From contig DATFWQ010000160.1 of assembly GCA_035259145.1 (NCBI GenBank), positions 1 through 13,228 of the forward strand: a stretch of 13,228 bases of DNA, read 5' to 3'. The notes beneath the pieces are model-generated. The model did not search any database. It saw nothing but the letters and a program-made list of their open reading frames with translations, and was not told where the DNA came from. A program made the translations under genes and the position numbers. Every line of letters starts with the position of its first letter. Within the stretch, counting starts at the first letter, position 1. Shown here one piece after another: positions 1-6,346 of the stretch. The stretch comes from CF-161 sp035259145 (GTDB taxonomy: Bacteria; Chloroflexota; Dormibacteria; Dormibacterales; Dormibacteraceae).

Positions 1-748
1 AGGCCAGTCGGCCCGTCCGATGGCCCTCGAGGAACGAACGTATAGAGCGAAGGGCCGAGGTCTCCTGCTCGTCGTCCCAGAGCAGCTCGACGTCGGCCGA
101 ATATGCCTCGAGCGGTGCTCCGACCGCCTCGACGGCGAGCGCGAACACAGACTCGGCGAGCACGCTGCGGCCTTCCGCCGTCAGCGCTGCGTCGCCGACC
201 AGCGCCGCCGCGCACGGCGACCCGTTGAGGAGCGCCATCCGCTCCTTGGGGGTGAGCTCCAGCTGAGCGCTCAGGTCATAGAAGAGGTGACCCAGGGCGA
301 GAACCTCTCCTGCGCCGCCGTTGCCCTGGACTGGCACGGAGGGCAATCGCTCGGCGTTCAGCATGGCCGCGATTGCGCGGCCGACCTCGGCTCCGGCCGT
401 GGAGTGGCCCTCGACGAAGTTGGCCAGGCGCGCGAGCACGATGCCCCTTACGACACGGTCCGGCAGCGGCTCCCCAAAGGAGGCCGCGGTCCAGAGGCGG
501 GTCGGACGGCGGCTCGCAGCCTCCTGGCTGAGATTGCGCCGTCCGTCGTCGCCTGGCCCCGTGGTAACGCCATAGATGATGGCCGCGGGGTCTTCGGCGA
601 GGCGTGCCCTGACGTAGGCGTCGAACGACTCGTGGCTGCGGTCCATCCGGGCGATGGCATCGGCGCCGAGCTCCACTTCCTCCCCGTCCCAGGCGACGCG
701 GCGGAGCGCGCTCAGCGTGATGTCGGAACGCACGTTCAAGAGCAGCAT
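1..748 (-). CDS. Histidine/aromatic ammonia-lyase family protein lacking the MIO serine (C-terminus cut by window edge)
   Basis: I read 249 codons from ATG at 746-748 to the left edge, so only the N-terminal half of a roughly 500-residue family is visible. Family landmarks are clear. IYGVTTGPG (residues 58-66) matches the HutH YGxNTGFG segment with its catalytic Tyr, here Y59. NFVEGHSTAG (110-119) follows. LTPKERMALLNGSPCAA (165-181) matches the LxPKEGLALxNGTQ segment. Between these, where HutH/PAL proteins have GSVGASGDLAPLAH, this protein has GNGGAGEVLALGH (142-154). Aligned back from the His, the Ala-Ser-Gly triad that cyclises to the MIO cofactor becomes Gly-Ala-Gly. Classical ammonia elimination through MIO is therefore doubtful, and the substrate is unknown. 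The gene starts 59 bases after the enolase gene and is probably last or near last in the operon. Only a weak GGGGC precedes the ATG. Family assignment is firm; activity is not. Confidence 0.82.
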   Translation of the reverse strand, partial: MLLLNVRSDITLSALRRVAWDGEEVELGADAIARMDRSHESFDAYVRARLAEDPAAIIYGVTTGPGDDGRRNLSQEAASRRPTRLWTAASFGEPLPDRVVRGIVLARLANFVEGHSTAGAEVGRAIAAMLNAERLPSVPVQGNGGAGEVLALGHLFYDLSAQLELTPKERMALLNGSPCAAALVGDAALTAEGRSVLAESVFALAVEAVGAPLEAYSADVELLWDDEQETSALRSIRSFLEGHRTGRLA

Positions 749-807
749 CAGACCACGGCCCCAACTAAGCCGTCAGCGAGGGCACCGGCGAGCTCTGTGA
801 AGCCACG

Positions 808-1917
808 TCACCGCACCTCATAGCGAGCGACGGCCGCATCTGCCAGCCGGGCCCCCAGGCCCGGGCAGGCTGGTACGGCAACGCATCCCCAGGCGTCGAT
901 CCAGATCGGATCGGCCAGGAAGAAATCGCGTCGCTCCACCGTCCAGCCGGGGGGATCGAAGGGGAACTCGAGGAACGGCCCGGCACCCACGCCGGCCGCG
1001 ACGTGCAGGTTGGCCAGGAAGCCCAGACCGTTGGTCCACGTGTGCGGCGTGAACCAGCGGTTCCTGAACAGAGCCAGCTCGGCCACCAACCGGGCCCGCG
1101 CCATCCCCACCGCCAGGACGACGTCGGGCTGGTAGACGTCCAGTGCATCCGCGTCGAGGTAGCCCAGCAGCTCGGCGAGGGTCCTCGTCATCTCGCCGGC
1201 GGCAATGCGGACACCCGTCTCGGCCCGGAGCCGGGCAAACCCAGCCACGTCGGCGCCAGGGAGGGGCTCCTCGACCCAGAGCACGCCCAGCTCGCCCAGC
1301 TCCTCAACAGTCCGCCGGGCGGAAGCGGGGTCGAGAGCAGGGTCGATGTCGCCTGGCATGCGCCAGGCCTGGTTCAGGTCGACCATGATGTCCATCGAGT
1401 CGCCGACCGCCTCGCGCACGGCGCGTACCGTGGCCACACCCAGCGCCAGGTCTTCCCTGATGAACCGGATCTTTAGAGCTCGGAAGCCCTGCTCGCGGAG
1501 CGCCAGCGCCGATTCGGCTCGTGCCGGGGGCGGTATGACTTCACCACACGAGGCATAGGCTGGCATGCGGTCCCGCGCTCCCCCGAAGAGGACCGAGACC
1601 GGCTGGCCGGTGGCCTGGCCGACGATGTCCCACAGAGCCGCCTCGAGGGGCCAGTAACGCCCGGAATGGAAGGTGACGGTGTCCAGGCTCCGCACGTGGC
1701 GAGAGATCTGGAGCGGATTTCTGCCGATGAAGAGCTCCGCGTACGGCTCGAAGCCGTTCATTGTGTCGCCCGAGCCAAGTCCTACGAGACCCTCGTCGGT
1801 CTCGACGCGGACGATCGTGGCGTCGAAGCGGACCCGGGGAGCCGGGTCCCATGCGGCCCGGAACGGCGGGTCGAGCGGCAGCCGCAGCCGCTTGAGTTCG
1901 ACCTTCGTGATTTTCAC
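808..1917 (-). CDS. Mandelate racemase/muconate lactonizing enzyme-like protein (enolase superfamily)
   Basis: This 369-residue protein has full family length: an N-terminal capping domain (about 1-115), then a modified TIM barrel. Family chemistry is abstraction of the proton next to a carboxylate to form a Mg-stabilised enolate. Visible catalytic elements are K149 in LKIRF, metal ligands D180 (VDLNQAW), E216 (WVEEPL) and E242 (AAGEM), and a D265 (YQPDV)-H292 (TPHTW) dyad 27 residues apart. The dyad spacing is that of mandelate racemase (D270/H297), which places it in the MR subgroup of racemases and acid-sugar dehydratases rather than the MLE subgroup. The usual second Lys of the KxK motif is Arg151. 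The start is GTG at 1915-1917 with GAGG about 12 bases upstream. It sits 17 bases downstream of the dehydrogenase remnant. Substrate is unknown: a hydroxy acid, sugar acid or amino-acid derivative would all fit. Confidence 0.9.
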   Translation of the reverse strand: MKITKVELKRLRLPLDPPFRAAWDPAPRVRFDATIVRVETDEGLVGLGSGDTMNGFEPYAELFIGRNPLQISRHVRSLDTVTFHSGRYWPLEAALWDIVGQATGQPVSVLFGGARDRMPAYASCGEVIPPPARAESALALREQGFRALKIRFIREDLALGVATVRAVREAVGDSMDIMVDLNQAWRMPGDIDPALDPASARRTVEELGELGVLWVEEPLPGADVAGFARLRAETGVRIAAGEMTRTLAELLGYLDADALDVYQPDVVLAVGMARARLVAELALFRNRWFTPHTWTNGLGFLANLHVAAGVGAGPFLEFPFDPPGWTVERRDFFLADPIWIDAWGCVAVPACPGLGARLADAAVARYEVR

Positions 1918-1934
1918 GACGTCAACGCCTCGTC

Positions 1935-2126
1935 TCAGTTGAGCCGAGGCACAGCACGGACTGCCTGGCCTGTGTGAACGAGGTCCAGGGGGCCGGCCGC
2001 CTCACGCAGCCGCGGCTGGTGGGTGGTACTGACGAGCACCTCGCCGTGGCCGGGCGCCACGAGCTCTACCACACGGACCTCGATCGCAGCTCCCGCTTCC
2101 GGCAGGACAGCCGCGGTGATCCTCAA
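1935..2126 (-). pseudogene. N-terminal remnant of a zinc alcohol dehydrogenase-like (MDR) protein, possibly still translated
   Basis: This is a 63-codon ORF. Its ATG (2124-2126) overlaps the TGA of the upstream ATPase gene (ATGA), so translational coupling is likely. Residues 1-33 (MRITAAVLPEAG, then AIEVRVVELVAPGHGEVLVS) follow the opening of medium-chain zinc dehydrogenases, whose GroES-like domain begins with an AAVLxExGxPLEVxEVELxxPGxGEVLV pattern. After VLVS the expected segment with the zinc-binding Cys is missing, and the remaining 30 residues resemble nothing I know. Reading the other two minus-strand frames over 1921-2040 did not recover the rest of a dehydrogenase, so the remainder appears deleted rather than frameshifted. 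It may be a decaying gene or a retained small coupling ORF. The next gene follows after 17 bases. Confidence 0.55.
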
Positions 2127-4186
2127 CCAGGGTCCCCACCTCGGGCTGACGGGTTGACCTGGACCCCGGCCTGACCATTCTGCAGCCAGCGCAGGTCTTC
2201 GATCGGGATGTGGCAGCGCATCAGGTGCCCGGGCTCGGCCTCCACGAGCGGCGGCTCTTCCTGCTCGCAGATGGCTCCCAGCTTGCGAGGGCAGCGCGTG
2301 TGGAACACGCAGCCCGATGGCGGCCGCACGGCACTCGGAATGTCTCCCTGCAGGCGGATCCGCCGCTCCGTCCGCTCGTCCAGGTTCGGCGCCGCCGAGA
2401 GCAACGCCTCCGTGTACGGATGGTGAGGTGCCCTGAAGACAACATCGGCCGGTCCTACTTCCATCAGGCGGCCGAGGTAAAGCACCCCGATGCGGTCGGA
2501 GATGTAACGAACTACGCCGAGGTCGTGCGAGATGAATATGTAGGACAGGTCGCGATCGCGCTGAAGGCGGACGAGCAGGTTCAGGATTGCGGCCTGGACC
2601 GACACGTCCAGCGCTGAGGTAGGCTCGTCACAGATCACCAGCTTCGGCGCCCCCGCGAACGCCCGGGCAATGCCGACGCGCTGTTTGAGCCCGCCCGAGA
2701 GCTGCCGCGGCAGCGCGTCCAGGAGTGAGGCGTCCAGCCGAACCGATTCGGCAAGCTCGACCACCCTTGTTTCCCTGTCCCGGCCGTGCACGCCGAGCAG
2801 CTTGGTCAGCGCCCGGCCGAGGATCCTCCGCACGGGGTGGCGGCGATTGAGCGAGGCGTCCGGGTTCTGGAAGACGATCTGGATTGCGCGAACCTGGTCG
2901 CGGCTGCGGTTGCCGACGCGCGGCGGCAGCGGTTTTCCCTGAAGCTCAATCTCTGAGCCGGCGTCGGGAGGGTTCAGTCCGACGACCGCCTTGGCCAGGG
3001 TCGTCTTTCCACTGCCGGACTCACCGACCAGACCGAAAACCTCGCCGATCGCAATCTCCAGGTCGACACCCGCCAGGGCCTGGAAGGAGTTGCCCTGCTG
3101 GACCAGGGTCCGGCGCAGGTTCCGAACCGAGATCGCTGCGCTGCCGTTCTCGGGAACCGGCGGCCGGGGTGCCGGTACACGCTCCGCCCGCGGCAGACTG
3201 GGCGCGCGGTCAGCGAAGTGGCAGCGGCTGGCGTGGCCCTCCGCGACCGGCGCCAGATCCGGTTCTGTTGTCCGGCAGATGTCCTCCGCCATCGCGCACC
3301 GGTCCGCGAAGACGCAGCCGCGGACGGTGACGCCGATGCCGGGCGGGAAGCCAGGTATGGTGTCGAGCGCACCCAGCTCCTTGCTCAGGCCCCAGCGTGG
3401 GATGCAGCGCAGGAGGCCTACGGTGTAGGGATGGCGCGGGTTGGTCAGAAGCTCCCAGGCCGGCCCCTCCTCCACCATCCTGCCCGCGTACAGAACCCCG
3501 ACGCGGTCGCACATCCTGGCGATGACGCCGAGGTTGTGGCTGATGAACAGCACGGTGGTGCCGAATGACGCACGCAGGTCTCTGATCAGGCTCAGCACTT
3601 CGGCCTCCACGGTTGCGTCAAGCCCCGTGGTCGGCTCGTCGAGGATGAGCAGCGTCGGATTGGAGGCCAGCGCCATCCCGATCACCGCCCGCTGCTGCAT
3701 GCCGCCCGACAGCTGGTGTGGGTATCGCGCCATCACACGCGCCGGGTCGGAGATCTGGACGCGGGTCAGAATGTCCAGGGCCCTCGCCTTGGCCTCGGAC
3801 CTTGCGGCGCCGGCGGCGATGAACGACTCCGCCACCTGGTCGCCGATACGGATCGTCGGATTGAGCGCGGTGCCCGGGTTCTGGTAGACCATCGACACCT
3901 TTGTCGCCCGCAGGCCTCGCAGCTCCTCTTCACCCATTCGGAGCAGGTCGTGGCCGTCGAGGACGACCGAGCCTGCCGTGATGCGGCCGTTGCGAGGGAG
4001 ATAGCGCATGGCGGCGTAAGCCACCGTCGACTTGCCGCATCCCGACTCACCGACCAGGCCGTAAGACTCTCCCCGGCCGATCGTGAGTGTCACCCCGCGG
4101 ATCGCCTCCCGGTCAACGCCACGAACGCGGTACGCCAGCCGCAGGTTGGCTATCGCCAGCGCGGGAACAAGCTGATCGCCGTTCAT
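2123..4186 (-). CDS. Fused double ATPase of a dipeptide/oligopeptide-type ABC importer (DppD-DppF fusion, GsiA-like)
   Basis: This 687-residue protein energises the import permeases encoded just upstream. Half 1 has Walker A GESGCGKST (46-54), Q-loop Q102, signature LSGGMQQ (159-165), Walker B LLILDEP (179-185) and H-loop H217. Half 2 has Walker A GESGSGKTT (388-396), Q440, signature LSGGLKQ (496-502), LVICDEP (516-522) and H554. Both sites look catalytically complete. Each half ends in the oligopeptide-type C-terminal region with a four-Cys pattern: C291, C297, C304, C322 and C626, C632, C640, C658. Such cysteines carry a [4Fe-4S] cluster in some Dpp ATPases. A Pro/Ala/Arg-rich linker lies around 328-350. 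AGGAGG (4196-4201) precedes the ATG by 9 bases. The stop overlaps the next ORF (ATGA). The ATPase is separated from its permease genes by a 297-bp repeat-bearing gap. Confidence 0.95.
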   Translation of the reverse strand: MNGDQLVPALAIANLRLAYRVRGVDREAIRGVTLTIGRGESYGLVGESGCGKSTVAYAAMRYLPRNGRITAGSVVLDGHDLLRMGEEELRGLRATKVSMVYQNPGTALNPTIRIGDQVAESFIAAGAARSEAKARALDILTRVQISDPARVMARYPHQLSGGMQQRAVIGMALASNPTLLILDEPTTGLDATVEAEVLSLIRDLRASFGTTVLFISHNLGVIARMCDRVGVLYAGRMVEEGPAWELLTNPRHPYTVGLLRCIPRWGLSKELGALDTIPGFPPGIGVTVRGCVFADRCAMAEDICRTTEPDLAPVAEGHASRCHFADRAPSLPRAERVPAPRPPVPENGSAAISVRNLRRTLVQQGNSFQALAGVDLEIAIGEVFGLVGESGSGKTTLAKAVVGLNPPDAGSEIELQGKPLPPRVGNRSRDQVRAIQIVFQNPDASLNRRHPVRRILGRALTKLLGVHGRDRETRVVELAESVRLDASLLDALPRQLSGGLKQRVGIARAFAGAPKLVICDEPTSALDVSVQAAILNLLVRLQRDRDLSYIFISHDLGVVRYISDRIGVLYLGRLMEVGPADVVFRAPHHPYTEALLSAAPNLDERTERRIRLQGDIPSAVRPPSGCVFHTRCPRKLGAICEQEEPPLVEAEPGHLMRCHIPIEDLRWLQNGQAGVQVNPSARGGDPG

Positions 4187-4195
4187 CAGATCAGC

Positions 4196-4201
4196 CCTCC
4201 T
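4196..4201 (-). promoter_or_regulatory. Strong Shine-Dalgarno site for the fused ATPase
   Basis: The minus strand reads AGGAGG 9 bases before the ATG at 4184-4186. It is the clearest ribosome site in the operon after that of the binding protein, and it lies just downstream of the repeat pair. This suggests the ATPase is initiated independently rather than only by coupling from the permease gene. Confidence 0.7.
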
Positions 4202-4225
4202 GAGCCTGGCTGAACCACGAGGTGC

Positions 4226-4354
4226 TGAAGGGAACCCAGAAGGCGTGCGTAGGCACGGGTCCCCCGGGCCGAATGAGTTGTTTTCTTCGCCGCCCAGACG
4301 CCGCGCCCCGGAGAGGGGTTTCGGAAGGGGAGGCCTGCCTCCCCTTGCACCTCA
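4226..4354. repeat. 129-bp tandem repeat, unit 1
   Basis: This is the first of two units in the gap between the DppC and ATPase genes. Unit 1 aligns to the sequence 129 bases to the right with no gaps. Over 4242-4348 I count 6 differences in 107 bases; over 4226-4241 only 11 of 16 bases match. It contains a GC palindrome at 4252-4270 (GGCACGGG / CCCGGGCC around TCC, one mismatch), an AT-richer conserved core GAATGAGTTGTTTTC (4271-4285), and a perfect 10-bp inverted repeat near the right end. It has no CRISPR periodicity and no transposase. It most resembles a small intergenic palindromic repeat. Confidence 0.88.
4325..4346. other. Perfect 10-bp inverted repeat (hairpin) in repeat unit 1
   Basis: The arms are AAGGGGAGGC and GCCTCCCCTT, separated by 2 bases. 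On the operon transcript this would fold into a very stable stem with a short loop. No U-run follows on either strand, so it does not look like a standard intrinsic terminator. Blocking of 3' exonuclease or partial pausing is more plausible. Confidence 0.75.
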
Positions 4355-4477
4355 TGAACGCAACCCTGGCGGCGCGCGTAGGCCCGGGTCCCCCGGGCCG
4401 AATGAGTTGTTTTCCTCGCCGCCCAGACACCGCGCCCCGGGGAGGGGTTCCGGAAGGGGAGGCCTGCCTCCCCTTGC
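4355..4477. repeat. 129-bp tandem repeat, unit 2
   Basis: This is the second unit, ending 4 bases before the stop-codon end of the DppC gene on the minus strand. Its GC palindrome at 4381-4399 is perfect (GGCCCGGG, TCC, CCCGGGCC), whereas unit 1 has one mismatch there. The core GAATGAGTTGTTTTC recurs at 4400-4414. The two units differ at six scattered positions in the well-conserved 107 bp, with no indels. The duplication is therefore not brand new, or the units are kept similar by conversion or selection. Confidence 0.88.
4454..4475. other. Perfect 10-bp inverted repeat immediately after the DppC stop codon
   Basis: It has the same arms as the unit 1 hairpin, AAGGGGAGGC and GCCTCCCCTT. On the minus-strand transcript the stem begins 6 bases after the permease stop (4482-4484). 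Its position suggests protection of the upstream permease and binding-protein message, or attenuation before the ATPase gene. Confidence 0.75.
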
Positions 4478-4481
4478 GCGA

Positions 4482-5363
4482 TCACCGCTCCAGGGCCTGG
4501 TTCAGGCCGTCCGCGACCAGGTTGACCGCCACGACGAGGCTGGCGATCGCGAGCGCCGGAAACAACGTGGGCCACCAGAGGCCACCGACCAGGAACGAAT
4601 ATTGCTCGAATATCGAGAGGCCCCAGTCCGGCGCGGGCGGCTGGATCCCGAAGCCGATGAAGGAGAGCGTGGCTGTCGCGAATATGGCGTACCCGAGGCG
4701 GACTGTGAATTCGACAAACACAGGGCCGAGAACGTTGGGCAGGATCTCCACGAACATCACGTAGGGACCCCTCTCCTTCCGCAGCTTGGCGGCCTGTACG
4801 TACTCGAGGCCGGCCTCGGTGAGGACCGCCGCCCGAACGGTGCGGGCGATGATCGGCGCAAACACGAGACCGATCACAAAGATCACGCCGACGGTCGACG
4901 GGCCCAGCGCGACCAGGGCCAGCGTGGCCGATATGACGACGGGGATGGCCAGGAAGGCGTCGGTGATGCGCATCAGCACCTCTTCCACCACGCCCCTGAA
5001 GTACCCGGCGACCAGCCCGATCGAGGTGCCCAGAACGGTGCCGAACAGCGTCGCCAGGGGAGCAACGACCAGGATCCCGCGGGCTCCGTGGATCACACGA
5101 GACATGACGTCCCGGCCCAGCGAGTCAGTGCCGAAGAGATGGTCACGCGAAGGTGGCCGCAGCTTGTGCAGGACGTCAGGGGCTATCGGGTCGTGCGGCG
5201 CGATATGGCTCGCGAAAAGGGCGCAGGCGACCCAGAAGAGCAGGACCAGCCCGCCTACGATCACGGTCGGCGATCGCCTGATCAGGCGGAGGCGCTCCAG
5301 GGTCGCCTCTCGCCGTTGCTCGGCTGCTGTCCTGGTTACTGGGGCGGTGGCGACTGCGCTCAT
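4482..5363 (-). CDS. DppC/OppC-type ABC permease
   Basis: This is a 293-residue inner-membrane permease of the peptide/nickel class. A cytoplasmic N-terminal tail of about 30 residues is followed by a first membrane helix (about 34-53), then HDP and the HLFGTDSLGRDVMSRVIHGAR segment (75-95, typical of OppC/DppC N-domains). The core helices sit at about 98-120, 133-175 and 220-285. The coupling loop that contacts the ATPase is at 188-210, ending in EILPN. It departs from the usual EAAxxxG: the segment reads QAAKLRKERG, so the conserved Gly after the AA is Lys, and the usual His before xLPN is Glu. The start ATG lies 7 bases after the DppB stop with no good ribosome site, so translation is probably coupled. 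The C-terminus runs into the hairpin repeats. Confidence 0.94.
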   Translation of the reverse strand: MSAVATAPVTRTAAEQRREATLERLRLIRRSPTVIVGGLVLLFWVACALFASHIAPHDPIAPDVLHKLRPPSRDHLFGTDSLGRDVMSRVIHGARGILVVAPLATLFGTVLGTSIGLVAGYFRGVVEEVLMRITDAFLAIPVVISATLALVALGPSTVGVIFVIGLVFAPIIARTVRAAVLTEAGLEYVQAAKLRKERGPYVMFVEILPNVLGPVFVEFTVRLGYAIFATATLSFIGFGIQPPAPDWGLSIFEQYSFLVGGLWWPTLFPALAIASLVVAVNLVADGLNQALER

Positions 5364-5370
5364 TTCGTGG

Positions 5371-6324
5371 TCATTCGGCGCCGCCCAGGCGAATGCGCGG
5401 ATTGATCAGGGAGTAGCTGATGTCGGCCACGAGCGTGGCAGTCAGATAGACGACCCCGACCAGCATGACCGCGGCCTGGAGGAGCGGGAAATCCCTCTGC
5501 AGCGCCGCCGTGAGAAGCACACGCCCCAGGCCCTGGTAGTTGAACATGAACTCGATCACGACCAGGCCGCCTATCAGATAACCCAGCTGCGTCGCGACCA
5601 CTGCGATCGTCGGCATCAGCGCGTTGCGGAGCACGTGGCGCACCACGACCGCGCGCCAGGGCAGGCCCTTCAAGACCGCGGTTCGCGTGTAGTCCGCGTC
5701 CAGCGCCTCGATCACCCCTGAGCGAGTGATGCGCGCGATGTATCCGAACAGGACCAGCACCAGTGGCAGCGCGGGCAGGATCAGGTGATAGATCTGCGTC
5801 AGAGGGTCGGCATCAGGTGGGACCTGGACGCTGATCGGGAGAACTTTGAGGGTCACGCTGAAGACCAGGATCAGCACGATGCTGGACACGAACTCCGGGA
5901 CGACAGTTGCCGAGAGGCCCACGATGGTTATGAGGCGGTCCGCCAGCCCGCCGCGGCGGAGGGCGGCGATGATCCCGCCCAGGACGCCCAGCGGCACAAC
6001 CATCACGAAGGCGACAGCTGCGAGCTTGAGCGAGTTGACCAAGCCCCGTCCGAGCAGCTCCGCCACCGGGACATGGAACGAGAGCGAACTGCCGAGGTCG
6101 GCGTGGAGAAAGCCTCCCATCCAGGTCACGTACTGGACCAGCAGCGGTTTGTCCACGCCCAGCGCTGCATCGAGGCTGGCCACCGCGCGCTCGTCGGCGA
6201 ACGGCCCCAGGATCTTGCGTCCCACGTCACCCGGAAGCGCGTGGGACGCAAGGAAAACGATCACCGACAGCAGCCACAGCGTCACCAGCGCCAGCGTGAT
6301 GCGCCGGACCAGGAAGCGGGCCAT
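5371..6324 (-). CDS. DppB/OppB-type ABC permease
   Basis: This is a 317-residue partner permease of normal length. It opens with MARFLVRRITLALVTLWLLSV, a first membrane helix (about 8-30) followed by HALPGD, the hallmark start of DppB/OppB proteins. ADLGSSLSF (75-83) matches the family's GDLGxSxxx segment. Five more membrane helices lie at about 100-122, 132-160, 178-198, 240-262 and 282-302. The coupling loop DYTRTAVLKGLPWRAVVVRH (211-230) keeps the Gly (G220) and His (H230) that the DppC partner lacks. The ending SLINPRIRLGG is typical of the family. The ATG lies 22 bases after the binding-protein stop; the ribosome site is weak. Confidence 0.95.
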   Translation of the reverse strand: MARFLVRRITLALVTLWLLSVIVFLASHALPGDVGRKILGPFADERAVASLDAALGVDKPLLVQYVTWMGGFLHADLGSSLSFHVPVAELLGRGLVNSLKLAAVAFVMVVPLGVLGGIIAALRRGGLADRLITIVGLSATVVPEFVSSIVLILVFSVTLKVLPISVQVPPDADPLTQIYHLILPALPLVLVLFGYIARITRSGVIEALDADYTRTAVLKGLPWRAVVVRHVLRNALMPTIAVVATQLGYLIGGLVVIEFMFNYQGLGRVLLTAALQRDFPLLQAAVMLVGVVYLTATLVADISYSLINPRIRLGGAE

Positions 6325-6346
6325 GGACGGAACTCGCTTAAGTGCT

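Noticed and set aside
20..823. Long plus-strand open frames opposite the ammonia-lyase-like gene
   Set aside because: The minus-strand frame carries clear family motifs. The plus-strand product is Arg/Gly/Ala-rich with no recognisable domain, typical of antisense frames in high-GC genes.
4325..4475. Intrinsic transcription terminators at the two 10-bp hairpins
   Set aside because: No U-rich run follows the stems on either strand, and the downstream ATPase belongs to the same importer, so full termination is unlikely.
4226..4477. CRISPR array or insertion sequence
   Set aside because: There are only two units, 129 bp in period, with no regular short repeat and spacer, no cas genes, no transposase and no target-site duplication.
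4245..5405. 386-residue plus-strand open frame over the repeats and DppC
   Set aside because: It consists of Arg/Asp/Gln/Gly-rich low-complexity sequence antisense to a well-formed permease.
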